Source: Chryseobacterium bernardetii
GTDB lineage: Bacteria; Bacteroidota; Bacteroidia; Flavobacteriales; Weeksellaceae
DNA length: 64,000 nucleotides
Direction: 5' to 3'
Assembly: GCF_003815975.1 (NCBI RefSeq)
Contig: NZ_CP033932.1
Location: 1 to 64,000, forward strand
Shown one piece after another: positions 35,731 through 45,064 of this stretch. The notes beneath the pieces are model-generated. The model saw nothing but the letters and a program-made list of their open reading frames with translations, made no database searches and was not told where the DNA came from. A program made the position numbers and the translations under genes. How positions within the stretch are numbered: the first letter of the stretch is position 1; each line of letters starts with the position of its first letter.

Positions 35731-35757
35731 AAAAGCATTTCAAATTGAAATGCTTTT
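35731..35757. terminator. Bidirectional terminator between acyl-CoA synthetase gene and rpoN
   Basis: AAAAGCATTTC (35731-35741) pairs with GAAATGCTTTT (35747-35757) around AAATT, flanked by T and A runs, between two convergent genes. Confidence 0.85.
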
Positions 35758-35764
35758 TTATTTT

Positions 35765-37228
35765 TTAAAGTTCTTTTCTTAATCTGGCAACAGGAATATT
35801 GAGCTGTTCACGATATTTTGCAATCGTTCTTCTGGCAATATTATAGCCCTGTTCTTTTAAGATCACCACTAATGCATCATCCGTAAGTGGTTTTCTCTTA
35901 TTTTCTTTATCAATAACTTCCTGAAGGTGGGTTTTAATCTCTTTAGTGGAAACCTCTTCCCCGTCATCATTGGTTAAACTGTCTGAGAACAGATCCTTAA
36001 GGTAAACAATACCGTTTGGTGTATCTGCATATTTACTTTTTACCACTCTTGAAATTGTAGAGATATCAAAGCCGGTAATATCTGCCACATCCTTCAAGAT
36101 CATTGGCTTCAGAGATTTTTCATCACCGGTAATAAAATAATCTTTCTGGAATTTAACAATAGCTGTAATGGTCTGCAGCAAAGTGTTCTGACGCTGGTTA
36201 ATGGCATCAATATACCATTTCGCAGCATCTAACTTCTGCTTGATAAACAATGCAGCCTGCTTGTGTTCAGAAGAGTTTTTATCGTGTGAATACGTGGTAA
36301 GAATATCTTTGTATTCTTCGGAAACCCTTAACGTTGGAGCATTTTTACTGTTAAGCATCGGAATAACCTGTCCATCCTTCACCTGAATAACAAAATCCGG
36401 AATAATTTCCTGGTTGATGGTAATGGTTTGGGTATCAAAATTTCCACCTACTTTTGGTGATAGTTTTGAAATCTCCTCTAATGCATCCTTCAGATCTTCT
36501 TCCTCAATGTCATATTTCTGAATGATCTTATTGTAATGCTTATTGGTCAAAGCATCAAACTGATATCTCAGAATATTGGCAGCTAAGGAAACAGCTTTAT
36601 CAGAGCTTACTTTCTTTTCGATCTGTAATAATAAACATTCCTGAAGGCCTCTTGCTCCCACTCCAGGCGGATCCAGCTTCTGAACATAGTTCTCAAGGAT
36701 ATCATCTACTTTTTCTTTGGTAGTATAAATTCCCTGTGAGAAAGCAAGGTCATCTACAATAGATTTGATTTCTCTTCTCAGATATCCGTCTGTATCAAGG
36801 TTACCGATCAGGTATTCTGCAATTCTCAGATCTTCTTCACTGATATTAACCAGGTGAATCTGTTCAGTAAGATAATCATATAATGACTGTCCTTCGGTTA
36901 AAAGACTTTCATTGTCAAATTCTTCATCATCCGGAGAGTAGTTGCTGGATGCGGTTTTATAGCTAGGTTCATCGTCGTAAAGATATTCGTTAACGTCGAA
37001 ATCTGTTTCAATGCTTTCTGTACCCTCATCCTGATAAGCATCTTCCAGGGAAGAATACTCGTCTTCCTTAGAATCCTCCTTTACAATTTCCAAAGCAGGG
37101 TTTTCTTCTAACTCTCTCTCCAACTCCTCTTCAAATTCAAGAGTATGAAGCTGAATAAGCTTCATTAACTGGATCTGCTGAGGGGCCAGCTTCTGTCCTA
37201 ATTTGAGTTGTAAGTGTTGTTTAAGCAT
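35765..37228 (-). CDS. rpoN: RNA polymerase sigma-54 factor
   Basis: A 487-residue sigma-54. Region I is Gln/Leu-rich (LKQHLQLKLGQKLAPQQIQLM), followed by an acidic linker with many Glu and Asp (residues 50-105). The core-binding domain has LNDPGVGARGLQECL-like sequence (LDPPGVGARGLQECLLLQ), and the C-terminus contains the RpoN box ARRTIAKYRE (consensus ARRTVAKYRE). Such factors need an activator ATPase, none of which is present in the window. Confidence 0.96.
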   Translation of the reverse strand: MLKQHLQLKLGQKLAPQQIQLMKLIQLHTLEFEEELERELEENPALEIVKEDSKEDEYSSLEDAYQDEGTESIETDFDVNEYLYDDEPSYKTASSNYSPDDEEFDNESLLTEGQSLYDYLTEQIHLVNISEEDLRIAEYLIGNLDTDGYLRREIKSIVDDLAFSQGIYTTKEKVDDILENYVQKLDPPGVGARGLQECLLLQIEKKVSSDKAVSLAANILRYQFDALTNKHYNKIIQKYDIEEEDLKDALEEISKLSPKVGGNFDTQTITINQEIIPDFVIQVKDGQVIPMLNSKNAPTLRVSEEYKDILTTYSHDKNSSEHKQAALFIKQKLDAAKWYIDAINQRQNTLLQTITAIVKFQKDYFITGDEKSLKPMILKDVADITGFDISTISRVVKSKYADTPNGIVYLKDLFSDSLTNDDGEEVSTKEIKTHLQEVIDKENKRKPLTDDALVVILKEQGYNIARRTIAKYREQLNIPVARLRKEL

Positions 37229-37344
37229 ATTAATATTGGCGTTTTAACATAACATATTCTACGAATTTAATAAATTTATTTGATAAAAAATACATTTAGC
37301 ATGATTTTTGCATTATACATCTTACATAATAAACTATTTAAAAA

Positions 37345-37384
37345 TAAAAAAAGCCTTAACTTGATGATTAAGGCTTTTTTTTAT
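37345..37384 (-). terminator. asnS terminator
   Basis: AAGCCTTAA (37351-37359) pairs with TTAAGGCTT (37368-37376), flanked by A and T runs. It is between the asnS stop and the rpoN start, both on the minus strand. Confidence 0.85.
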
Positions 37385-37388
37385 GCTT

Positions 37389-38837
37389 CTAGAATTCAGC
37401 GCTTTTCGGTGTCCTTGGGAAAGGAATTACGTCTCTGATATTCGTCATTCCTGTTACGAAAAGAACTAATCTTTCTAACCCCAGACCGAAACCTGCATGC
37501 GGTACAGAACCGAATTTTCTGGTATCCAAATACCACCAAAGTTCATGCTCATCTACATGCATATCTGCCATTTTCTGTTTTAAAACGTCTAGTCTTGCTT
37601 CTCTTTCAGATCCACCGATGATTTCACCGATACCCGGGAAAAGAACGTCCATTGCAGCAACCGTTTTGTTGTCTTCGTTCAGCTTCATATAGAAAGCTTT
37701 GATCTCTTTCGGATAATCGAACAATACAACCGGGCATTCAAAATGTTTTTCAACTAAATACCTTTCGTGCTCAGACTGAAGATCTGCACCCCATTTTTCA
37801 ACAGGATACACAAATTTCCCTTTCTTGTTTTCTTTTGAGTTCAGTAAGATTTCTATAGCTTCTGTATAACTTACACGCTTGAAACGCTTAGCCACTACAT
37901 TCTGAAGCTTTTCGATAAGACCTTCTTTGGCTCTTTCTTTTTCCGGTTTTGATTTTTGTTCTTCTTCAAAACGCTTATCTAAAAATTCAAGATCGTCTTT
38001 ACAGTGATCCAATACATATTGAATTACATATTTTAAGAAGTCTTCTGCAAGATCGATGTTATCTTCAAGGTTGTTGAAAGCCACTTCCGGTTCAATCATC
38101 CAGAATTCTGCAAGGTGTCTTGTAGTGTTTGAGTTCTCTGCGCGGAATGTAGGCCCGAATGTATAGATTCGTCCTAATCCCATAGCAGCAGTTTCTCCTT
38201 CAAGCTGTCCGGAAACCGTAAGATTGGTTTTTCTGCCAAAGAAATCCTGAGTGAAATCAATTTCTCCTTCTTCAGTTCTCGGCATATTATTCAGATCGAA
38301 GTTGGTAACTCCGAACATTTCTCCTGCCCCTTCGGCATCAGCACCAGTAATAACCGGTGTGTTGATATAGAAGAACTGGTTTTGGTTGAAGAATGAATGA
38401 ACTGCAAAACTTACTGCGTGACGTACTCTGAAAACAGCCCCAAATAAGTTGGTTCTGAATCTTAAGTGTGCCTGCTCACGAAGTTTCTCTAAGCTGTGTT
38501 TTTTAGGCTGAAGAATGGTGCTTTGAAGCTCCTCTGTAAAATTATCTCCTAAAATAATGATCTTTTTAGCAACAATTTCTACAGATTGCCCTGCTCCCTG
38601 GCTTTCCACTACTTCCCCCACTACTTTAAGAGAAGAAGCTGTACTAATATTCTTGATAAGTTCTTCATCAAAATTTTCGAAATCAACAACTATCTGCAAA
38701 TTATTAATCGTAGAACCATCATTAAGTGCAATAAAGCGATTAGCACGGAATGATCTTACCCATCCGTAAACTGTAATGTCATGATGTAATACTTTCTTGT
38801 AATCCCTTAGGATTTCTTTGATCGTTTGCTTTTTCAT
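37389..38837 (-). CDS. asnS: Asparagine--tRNA ligase
   Basis: Class IIb aminoacyl-tRNA synthetase of 482 residues. An N-terminal OB-fold anticodon-binding domain ([21 protein letters not shown]) precedes the class II core with motif 2 [21 protein letters not shown] and motif 3 [15 protein letters not shown]. The AsnRS/AspRS distinction favours AsnRS by the insertion around residues 290-350, which holds [19 protein letters not shown] perfect -7 element (TAACTTTG on the minus strand) is 39 bp upstream. Confidence 0.95.
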   Translation of the reverse strand: MKKQTIKEILRDYKKVLHHDITVYGWVRSFRANRFIALNDGSTINNLQIVVDFENFDEELIKNISTASSLKVVGEVVESQGAGQSVEIVAKKIIILGDNFTEELQSTILQPKKHSLEKLREQAHLRFRTNLFGAVFRVRHAVSFAVHSFFNQNQFFYINTPVITGADAEGAGEMFGVTNFDLNNMPRTEEGEIDFTQDFFGRKTNLTVSGQLEGETAAMGLGRIYTFGPTFRAENSNTTRHLAEFWMIEPEVAFNNLEDNIDLAEDFLKYVIQYVLDHCKDDLEFLDKRFEEEQKSKPEKERAKEGLIEKLQNVVAKRFKRVSYTEAIEILLNSKENKKGKFVYPVEKWGADLQSEHERYLVEKHFECPVVLFDYPKEIKAFYMKLNEDNKTVAAMDVLFPGIGEIIGGSEREARLDVLKQKMADMHVDEHELWWYLDTRKFGSVPHAGFGLGLERLVLFVTGMTNIRDVIPFPRTPKSAEF

Positions 38838-38875
38838 TTGTTGATAATAAATTTTTGTATAAAAATTAATGGTTG

Positions 38876-38883
38876 CAAAGTTA
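38876..38883 (-). promoter_or_regulatory. Probable asnS promoter -7 element
   Basis: Minus strand TAACTTTG, perfect TAnnTTTG, 39 bp before the asnS ATG and directly after the terminator at 38883-38917. Confidence 0.55.
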
Positions 38884-38917
38884 CAAAAAAATGGTGCAAC
38901 TTAATGATTGCACCATT
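38883..38917 (-). terminator. Terminator upstream of asnS
   Basis: AATGGTGCAA (38890-38899) and TTGCACCATT (38908-38917) form a perfect 10-bp stem, and on the minus strand a run of seven T follows. It must end a transcript coming from the 38.9-39.2 kb region; the only coding candidate there is the remnant at 38973-39116. Confidence 0.8.
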
Positions 38918-38972
38918 CTTAAATATCATTTATATACCATAAATTGTTAAGTAACAACTAATATTAACACAA

Positions 38973-39116
38973 CTACTTTTCATTTGTTGTTTCGGGCCAG
39001 GCAAATCCTACTCCGCCATGTCTGTATCGTTCAGTTTCCTGCAAGTAGAAAGTATTTACTCCCTGAATGCCAATTCTACAATAATATATAAGTTGATCCC
39101 CATGTTTCTGATAAGA
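38973..39116 (-). pseudogene. Possible gene remnant (C-terminal fragment without start codon)
   Basis: In the 426-bp gap between asnS and the AraC gene, one minus-strand frame is open for about 48 codons from a stop at 39117-39119 to a stop at 38973-38975, but it has no ATG. Its translation (ending ETERYRHGGVGFAWPETTNE) reads like real protein, with a balanced composition, and a strong terminator follows 56 bp later. An ATG in another frame (at about 39103) would need a frameshift to join it. It may be the tail of a decayed gene. The family is not recognised and coding by chance is possible. The remaining 150 bp before the AraC gene hold only the promoter element at 39157. Confidence 0.35.
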
Positions 39117-39156
39117 TCAGTTTGACTATTCAGTCGTTATTCACCAAAAAAAACAT

Positions 39157-39164
39157 TATATTTG
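39157..39164 (+). promoter_or_regulatory. Probable promoter -7 element of the AraC-family gene
   Basis: TATATTTG matches TAnnTTTG, about 100 bp upstream of the ATG at 39264. Confidence 0.4.
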
Positions 39165-39263
39165 TGAAAATCAAAAAGTTATACTTCAAAAATTTACTAA
39201 AGTAAATATGGAATGACATCCCATTAATGTATAAACAGAGTGAACAGCTAAACAGAATTTATC

Positions 39264-40067
39264 ATGAATACTTTACGCAACGGCGAATATTTTGGTAAGA
39301 CCAATGGTATTGTTACTATTGAAGGACTCACCATCACAGATACTGAATACACTCATCCGTATGTAGACTGGCACTATCATGAAAATGCTTATTTTACATT
39401 TCTTCTTCAGGGAAATATGATAGAGGGAAACAAAAAAGAGACCTACGAATGTTCAGCAGGCACATTACTTTATCATCAGTGGGAAGATCCGCATTACAAT
39501 ATAAAACCTGATATATTTACACGGGGATTCCATATTGAAATCTCCCAGAACTGGTTTGATCAGTTTGATGTTCAGAAAAATGAGGCAGAAGGCAGCTTCA
39601 ATATACAGGATCCCTCTTTAAAATTGTTGGTCTATAAAATTTTTAAGGAAAATCAAGACAGGGATCAAACCTTTGAAGTGGCTGTCAATCAGCTTCTGCT
39701 AAACCTATTCAGTCAATTGGTTATTCAGAAAAACAAAACTGAAAAGAAACCTGTGTGGGTTGGGGTCATCAATGAAATTTTACATGAATGCTTTACAGAA
39801 AAATTAAGTCTTGCAGAACTTTCTGCAACAGCAAATATTCATCCGATCCATTTAAGCAGGGATTTTCAAAAATACTTTCATTGTACTTTAGGAGAATATC
39901 TCAGAAAGCTGAAGCTGAACAGATCATTAGAGCTGCTTACAAAACCGGTTTCTTTAACAGATATAGCTCTGGAAAGTGGATTTGCTGATCAAAGCCATTT
40001 TATCCGTTGTTTTAAAGAAAATATTGGAATAACTCCTCTAAAATATAGAAATCTCCTAAGAAAATGA
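39264..40067 (+). CDS. AraC-family transcriptional regulator
   Basis: A 267-residue regulator with an N-terminal cupin-like sensing domain (HYHENAYFTFLLQGNMIEG) and a C-terminal double helix-turn-helix AraC domain (SLAELSATANIHPIHLSRDFQKYFHCTLGEYLRKLKLNRSLELL and LTDIALESGFADQSHFIRCFKENIGITPLKYR). It precedes a secreted serine hydrolase in the same direction (61 bp), which is a likely target. The inducer is unknown. Confidence 0.88.
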   Translation: MNTLRNGEYFGKTNGIVTIEGLTITDTEYTHPYVDWHYHENAYFTFLLQGNMIEGNKKETYECSAGTLLYHQWEDPHYNIKPDIFTRGFHIEISQNWFDQFDVQKNEAEGSFNIQDPSLKLLVYKIFKENQDRDQTFEVAVNQLLLNLFSQLVIQKNKTEKKPVWVGVINEILHECFTEKLSLAELSATANIHPIHLSRDFQKYFHCTLGEYLRKLKLNRSLELLTKPVSLTDIALESGFADQSHFIRCFKENIGITPLKYRNLLRK

Positions 40068-40107
40068 TGATGTTAATTTCATTCTATTTTATAAAATAAA
40101 GAGCTGT

Positions 40108-40115
40108 TATTTTTG
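40108..40115 (+). promoter_or_regulatory. Possible promoter -7 element of the serine hydrolase gene
   Basis: TATTTTTG (TAnnTTTG) 13 bp before the ATG at 40129, which would give a very short leader. Confidence 0.4.
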
Positions 40116-40128
40116 CTAAAACATTAAA

Positions 40129-41769
40129 ATGAAAACTCTGATTCTACTGATCTTTATTTTCACATTTTCTTTTTATCCGGCTCAAAGCCAAAATATTGTC
40201 ACACCTGAGAAAATTGAAAACCCAATTCAAAAGAAATATTCCGGAAAAATTATATTTCTTGACCACACTATCAGTCCCGAAAATTTAAAAGAGCAGGATA
40301 TTCTTTCCTCTGCTACACTAAGAGAGGATGGAAGTCTTGGTATTCATGCCTTCTTTGATAATTCTTTAGTGAATTATCTACATCAGCTTGGGCCGTCACT
40401 CACCGTTGATCAATTGCTGAAAAACGGCAACTATCAGTTTTCATTTTATGTGGACGGGAGAATGATTTACAAAGAAAACCTGAATACAGGAGCAGGTACT
40501 GCAGAAAATAAAAAACTCAAAACATCTTTTAGAATTCCTCTTATCAGCAGCAGCAATGAAGATTCATGGGGAAGGTATTTATGGATGCGGTTTTATTTAC
40601 TTCATGACGGCATTGATGCTTTGTCAAGCGGAAATCATATTTTGAAAATAGAAATCCGTCCTTACCTGAAAACAACAACATTACAGACAGGAGAAATTAT
40701 TGCAGAAGGAGAAATAAAAATGAATGTTCCGGAAAAAAATATTCCGGAAAGGCTAACAGCTATTCAGCCTATTCAGCCAAACAGCGGATGGGAAGTTTCC
40801 AAGGAAAAAATAGACAACAAGATCATTAAAAATTTAAATAAAAAAATAGCAGAAGAAAGATTCAAAAATATAACAGGTATCGCTGTAATCAAAAACGGAA
40901 AGCTTCTGTTAGAAGAATATTTTAATCATTCCGGAAGAGATTCTTTACAGGATACACGGTCTGTGGGTAAATCTTTTGCTTCCGCGTTAATGGGAATTGC
41001 GATAAAAGAGAAGTACATAAAAAGCGAGTATCAAAACTTAAAAGATTTTTATAACATACAACAATTTAAAAACTACTCTCCTAAAAAAGATAGTGTCACC
41101 ATCAAAAGTTTATTAACAATGAGTTCCGGCTTTGACGGAAATGATGACGATAATGAATCTCCAGGTGATGAAGAAAATATGTATCCTACTGAAAATTGGG
41201 TAAAATTTGCGCTGGATATACCCATGACAAATAATATAATTGGAAAAGTATGGAATTATTTCACTGCCGGTGTTGTAATAACCGGAGATATTTTAGACAA
41301 GAGTGTACCTAAAGGCCTGGAAAATTATGCTGATAAAAAACTATTTCAACCTCTTGGCATCATCAATTATCAATGGCAGTTTACTCCTCAGCATAAGCCA
41401 TCTCTGGCCGGAGGACTGAGAATGAAGATGTTAGATTTTGCTAAATTTGGACAGTTATATAAAAACAATGGACTCTGGAATGGAAAAAGGGTATTAGATA
41501 AAACCTGGATTCAAAAATCTTTTACCAACTATTTTGCCGGTCATCCAGATTTTGAAGGCTATGGATATTTATTCTGGAGAAAAGTATATAAAGTTGCAAA
41601 TCAAAATTTTGAAGCTTATCAATCCAGTGGTAATGGCGGTAATAAAATTATCGTATTCACTCATATTCCTATAGTAATAGTAATTACTGCAACAGCTTAC
41701 AATAAGCCTTATGGCCATTCACAAGCTGATAAAATTGTAGAGCAATACCTTTTGCCTGCACTTAAATAA
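40129..41769 (+). CDS. Secreted class-C beta-lactamase-like serine hydrolase
   Basis: A 546-residue exported protein. A signal peptide (MKTLILLIFIFTFSFYPAQS) is followed by a domain of about 190 residues of unknown fold, then a serine beta-lactamase-like domain. The SxxK catalytic motif is SVGK (278-281) in TRSVGKSFASALMG. A Tyr motif follows in VWNYFTAGVVIT, and a final GNGG (in SSGNGGNKII) stands in for the KTG triad. It is more likely an esterase or peptidase than a true beta-lactamase. It follows an AraC-family regulator. Confidence 0.85.
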   Translation: MKTLILLIFIFTFSFYPAQSQNIVTPEKIENPIQKKYSGKIIFLDHTISPENLKEQDILSSATLREDGSLGIHAFFDNSLVNYLHQLGPSLTVDQLLKNGNYQFSFYVDGRMIYKENLNTGAGTAENKKLKTSFRIPLISSSNEDSWGRYLWMRFYLLHDGIDALSSGNHILKIEIRPYLKTTTLQTGEIIAEGEIKMNVPEKNIPERLTAIQPIQPNSGWEVSKEKIDNKIIKNLNKKIAEERFKNITGIAVIKNGKLLLEEYFNHSGRDSLQDTRSVGKSFASALMGIAIKEKYIKSEYQNLKDFYNIQQFKNYSPKKDSVTIKSLLTMSSGFDGNDDDNESPGDEENMYPTENWVKFALDIPMTNNIIGKVWNYFTAGVVITGDILDKSVPKGLENYADKKLFQPLGIINYQWQFTPQHKPSLAGGLRMKMLDFAKFGQLYKNNGLWNGKRVLDKTWIQKSFTNYFAGHPDFEGYGYLFWRKVYKVANQNFEAYQSSGNGGNKIIVFTHIPIVIVITATAYNKPYGHSQADKIVEQYLLPALK

Positions 41770-41846
41770 GGAAGAAAAAAGCTAGTGTAAGTAAAAAAAA
41801 TATATTTTACAAAAGAGTATATGGATTTTACCCGCTTTTAAATTAT

Positions 41847-41885
41847 CATTCACGATTTGGATACATCATTCCCCGATTTGGATAC
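41847..41885 (+). promoter_or_regulatory. AraC-like direct repeat upstream of the SDR gene
   Basis: CGATTTGGATAC occurs at 41853-41864 and 41874-41885, exactly 21 bp apart, and both copies are preceded by ATCATTC. Direct repeats with 21-bp spacing are the classical form of AraC-family half-sites. The site is 60-98 bp upstream of the SDR start, and an AraC-family gene follows the SDR. Confidence 0.6.
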
Positions 41886-41944
41886 TTTTTCAATTCCTTA
41901 ACGCTCCATCTTTGTACCATCATTTAAACAAAAAATTATTTAAA

Positions 41945-42784
41945 ATGGAAACAAAAAAAGTTTGGTTCGTAACAGGAGCATCAAAAGGCTTAGGGTTTGA
42001 GCTGGTGAAGAAATTATTATCTGAAGGGTTCAGGGTAGCTGCAACAAGCCGTACCGTAGAATCCCTGATTACTGCCTTCGGAAAGACCTCAGAAAATTTC
42101 CTTCCGCTCAGCGTCAACATTAAAGACAACAGTGATATAAAATCTGTAATTTCAAAAACGGTGGAACATTTCGGACGAATTGATGTGGTTGTCAACAATG
42201 CAGGTTATGGGCAGATCGGAACACTGGAAGAACTTACCGATGAAGAAACGAGGGAAAATTATGCAGTAAATGTTTTCGGGACCTTAAATGTGATTAGAAA
42301 TGTCCTTCCTTACCTCCGTGAGCAAAAATCAGGAAACATCTTCAATATATCTTCTGTTGGCGGATACTCAGCCAATTTTCCGGGCTGGGGAATTTACTGT
42401 TCTACAAAATTTGCGGTTGCCGGATTTACGGAAGCACTGGCTGAAGAAGTAAAAGATTTCGGAATTTATGCTACTGTTGTTTATCCAGGCTATTTCCGCA
42501 CAGACTTTTTAACGAAGGATTCCGTAAAAACTCCTGCTAATCCTATTCAGGCTAATGAAGCAGCAAGAATTTCCGAGCAGGCCCATCTTAATGAGATCAA
42601 TGGTAATCAGCCTAATGATCCGGAAAAAGCAGCAGATGTACTGATCCAGATCAGCAAAGAGAAAAACCCGCCGGTACATTTGTTATTAGGAGTTGGAACA
42701 ATGGAACTTCTGAATCAGAAAATTGATATTTTAACAAAAGATGCCCAAAAATGGGAAAACCTGTCCGTTTCAACTGCAATCTGA
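41945..42784 (+). CDS. SDR family oxidoreductase
   Basis: About 279 residues from the ATG at 41945 (METKKVWFVTGASKGLGFE); the frame is open from 41912 but the extra 11 residues lack the family pattern. It is a classical short-chain dehydrogenase: the nucleotide motif is TGASKGLG (10-17), NNAGYG is near 92, and the catalytic Ser/Tyr/Lys are in ISSVGG and the YCSTK string. Substrate unknown. It is preceded by a 21-bp-spaced direct repeat and followed by an AraC-family gene that may control it. Confidence 0.9.
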   Translation: METKKVWFVTGASKGLGFELVKKLLSEGFRVAATSRTVESLITAFGKTSENFLPLSVNIKDNSDIKSVISKTVEHFGRIDVVVNNAGYGQIGTLEELTDEETRENYAVNVFGTLNVIRNVLPYLREQKSGNIFNISSVGGYSANFPGWGIYCSTKFAVAGFTEALAEEVKDFGIYATVVYPGYFRTDFLTKDSVKTPANPIQANEAARISEQAHLNEINGNQPNDPEKAADVLIQISKEKNPPVHLLLGVGTMELLNQKIDILTKDAQKWENLSVSTAI

Positions 42785-42805
42785 TCTTGTAATTAGCTTA
42801 ATACC

Positions 42806-42867
42806 CTTCGGTTCTGCAAAAATGCATCAATTTTAAAGTTACCAGCCTGAACAGAGCCGAAGTTTTT
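42806..42867 (+). terminator. Terminator after the SDR gene
   Basis: CTTCGGTTCTG (42806-42816) pairs with CAGAGCCGAAG (42852-42862) with one G-T pair, followed by T5. The loop is long (35 nt). Confidence 0.55.
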
Positions 42868-42915
42868 CTGAAACAATAAATTTAAAAATTCAGCCAAAAC
42901 AATTAACTTGCTTAT

Positions 42916-43830
42916 ATGAAACAGCTCTTTCGTTTTAATTCTATTTCAGATTTTCATGCTTTCTGCAATCTTCCGAAACCTGATCACCTGCTGATAAGCT
43001 TAGTAGATTACAGCAAGGTACGGTATACCATAGATGATGATGAGCTGAGATGGATTCAGAGTTTTTATTCAATTGGCCTTAAAAAAAACGTTAATCTAAA
43101 ATTCAACTATGGACAGGAACAATATGATTTTGATTCCGGAGTACTGTGTTTTGTTTCTCCGCAGCAGATTTTGAGCCTGGAAATAAAACAGGATATTGAA
43201 GTAGAGCCTACCGGTTTCTTATTACTTATTCATCCTGATTTTTTGTGGAGTACTTCTTTAACAAAAAAAATAAAATCTTATGATTTCTTCAGCTACCGGG
43301 TAAAAGAAGCTCTTTTTCTTTCTGACAGAGAGGAAAGCATTATTGTTGATATCTTTAAAAATATTGAGCGTGAATATCAGTCGAACATTGATAAATTCAC
43401 TCAGGAACTTATTATAGCACAGATGGAGTTATTATTAATTTATTCTGAGCGCTTCTATGAGCGTCAGTTTTTAACCCGGAAAAAATCGAGCCATGAATTA
43501 CTCCATAAATTTGAAGAAATCCTTTCACAGTATTTCAACCATGGAAATCTTCTGGAAAATGGAATCCCGTCTGTAAAAGTTCTCGCTGAGCAAATGAATA
43601 TTTCTCCCAATTATCTTGGATCTTTGCTGCGTATTCATACACAACAAAGTACACAACAGCATATTCAGAATAAATTAATTGATATGGCTAAGGAACGTTT
43701 GAGTACAACAGGTTTATCTGTAAGTGAAATTGCTTATGAGCTGGGATTCGAACATCCGCAGTCTTTCAGTAAGCTCTTTAAACAGAAGACAAAGCAGTCG
43801 CCTGGAGAATTCAGAAAATTGTTTAACTAA
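42916..43830 (+). CDS. AraC-family transcriptional regulator
   Basis: A 304-residue protein with an N-terminal sensing part (FHAFCNLPKPDHLLISLVDY) of the type seen in Bacteroidota AraC regulators, and a C-terminal AraC double HTH (SVKVLAEQMNISPNYLGSLLR and LSVSEIAYELGFEHPQSFSKLFKQKTKQSPGEFRKLF). It lies downstream of the SDR gene and is the best candidate for binding the direct repeat upstream of it. Confidence 0.88.
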   Translation: MKQLFRFNSISDFHAFCNLPKPDHLLISLVDYSKVRYTIDDDELRWIQSFYSIGLKKNVNLKFNYGQEQYDFDSGVLCFVSPQQILSLEIKQDIEVEPTGFLLLIHPDFLWSTSLTKKIKSYDFFSYRVKEALFLSDREESIIVDIFKNIEREYQSNIDKFTQELIIAQMELLLIYSERFYERQFLTRKKSSHELLHKFEEILSQYFNHGNLLENGIPSVKVLAEQMNISPNYLGSLLRIHTQQSTQQHIQNKLIDMAKERLSTTGLSVSEIAYELGFEHPQSFSKLFKQKTKQSPGEFRKLFN

Positions 43831-43834
43831 ATAC

Positions 43835-43873
43835 CTCTTTATCTTGCCTGATAATAGATAAATAGAGTTTTTT
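43835..43873 (+). terminator. Terminator between the AraC gene and rimM
   Basis: CTCTTTATCT and AGATAAATAGAG form an imperfect stem followed by T6. It lies between convergent genes. Confidence 0.5.
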
Positions 43874-43904
43874 GGAATAATAATAGAAAATAAGACGGAA
43901 GAAA

Positions 43905-44447
43905 TTACTCGTCTTTCTTAGAAGGAACCAGGAAAACATCAATAAGGCCTTCAGGAAGTTGCATTTTGATTACTCTTTCCTCTCTGTCAACGTCAAGAAT
44001 CCAATCTTTAATCATAGGAATCACCACTTCTTTTCCATCCAGATTGGTAATGAAATATACCTGTGCCGTCTGATCATTTACAGATCTGATCACTCCACAG
44101 TTGTTATTATTTTCATCAAAAATTTCAAATCCGATGATTTCATGGTAATAGAATTGCTTCCCTGTAAGTTTTGGGAGGGTAGATAGCGGAAGGTAAACAC
44201 TTTTACCTAAAACCTGGTCTACCATTGCTTCAGAAGAGTTTTTGAAGGCAATATTCAGAGCATCTAATTTGCTCCATGATGATTTTTCAATAAAAAAAGG
44301 AACCAATAATCCGTTGATTTCAACGAATATTGATTCCAATTTATTGTAAAGCTCGGGCTGGTCGGTATCCAATTTAAGGATAACGTTTCCCGCAAGTCCA
44401 TGTCTGCGTGTGATTTTCCCCAACAAATAGCAATCTTCTTTACGCAT
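43905..44447 (-). CDS. rimM: Ribosome maturation factor RimM
   Basis: A 180-residue 16S rRNA-processing factor needed for 30S head assembly. The N-terminal RimM domain starts with YLLGKITRRHGLAGNVILKL, and the C-terminal PRC-barrel domain contains FYYHEIIGFEIFDENN and VVIPMIKDWILDVDREERVI. It is the second gene of the rpsP-rimM operon, 14 bp after the rpsP stop, as in most bacteria. Confidence 0.92.
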   Translation of the reverse strand: MRKEDCYLLGKITRRHGLAGNVILKLDTDQPELYNKLESIFVEINGLLVPFFIEKSSWSKLDALNIAFKNSSEAMVDQVLGKSVYLPLSTLPKLTGKQFYYHEIIGFEIFDENNNNCGVIRSVNDQTAQVYFITNLDGKEVVIPMIKDWILDVDREERVIKMQLPEGLIDVFLVPSKKDE

Positions 44448-44461
44448 AACAGGAAATGTTC

Positions 44462-45016
44462 TTAAGCTTCAGTGTTTTCTTCAGTTTCAGCAGCAGCTTC
44501 TCCTTCTGTAGCAACTTCTTCAGCAGGTGCGTTTGCAGCTTCTTCAGCAGCTTTAGCATCAGCTTCAGCTTGTGCAACAGCAGCAATTCTAGCTTCGTTT
44601 ACTTTTACTTCAGCTTCTAAAGCAGCTTTCTTAGCATCAGCTTTAGCAGTAGCTAAACCTTCAACTTTACCTTGTACTTTAGATTCTTTAGCTTCTAACC
44701 AAGCGTTAAATCTTTTTTCAGCTTCAGCCTGATCAAAAGCTCCTTTAGCAACACCACCTTGTAAGTGTTTTTTGTAAAGAGCACCTTTATAAGATAGAAT
44801 AGCTCTAGCAGTATCAGTAGGCTGAGCACCGTTGTTTAACCACTGTACAGCAGAATCAACGTTCAACTCGATAGTTGCTGGGTTAGTAATTGGGTTGTAA
44901 GTTCCTAGTTTTTCGATGAATCTACCATCTCTTCTAGCTCTAGAATCTGCAACCACGATGTGGAAGAAAGGTTTTCCTTTTTTACCGTGTCTTTGTAATC
45001 TGATTTTTACTGACAT
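44462..45016 (-). CDS. rpsP: 30S ribosomal protein S16 with C-terminal extension
   Basis: The first ~80 residues are the conserved S16 domain (MSVKIRLQRHGKKGKPFFHIVVADSR in two parts, then DGRFIEKLGTYNP). The protein has 184 residues, so about 100 residues form an Ala/Glu/Lys-rich C-terminal extension with many AEADAKAAEEA-type repeats, which is characteristic of Bacteroidota S16. The operon starts from a well-formed promoter at 45065-45095. Confidence 0.95.
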   Translation of the reverse strand: MSVKIRLQRHGKKGKPFFHIVVADSRARRDGRFIEKLGTYNPITNPATIELNVDSAVQWLNNGAQPTDTARAILSYKGALYKKHLQGGVAKGAFDQAEAEKRFNAWLEAKESKVQGKVEGLATAKADAKKAALEAEVKVNEARIAAVAQAEADAKAAEEAANAPAEEVATEGEAAAETEENTEA

Positions 45017-45064
45017 AATGTTTGAATTTTACGGGAACTCGTCCCAGTTAAATATTTAAGAGTG

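Noticed and set aside
37149..37160. Long Gln/Glu runs in rpoN as a repeat expansion
   Set aside because: Acidic and Gln-rich region I and linker are normal for sigma-54.
38838..38917. Attenuator upstream of asnS, like the one at tyrS
   Set aside because: A terminator exists, but no leader frame rich in Asn codons was found upstream, and a promoter element lies between it and asnS.
44472..44732. Ser/Ala-rich frame antisense to rpsP
   Set aside because: It mirrors the Ala/Glu-rich tail of S16 in the opposite strand and has no upstream signals.
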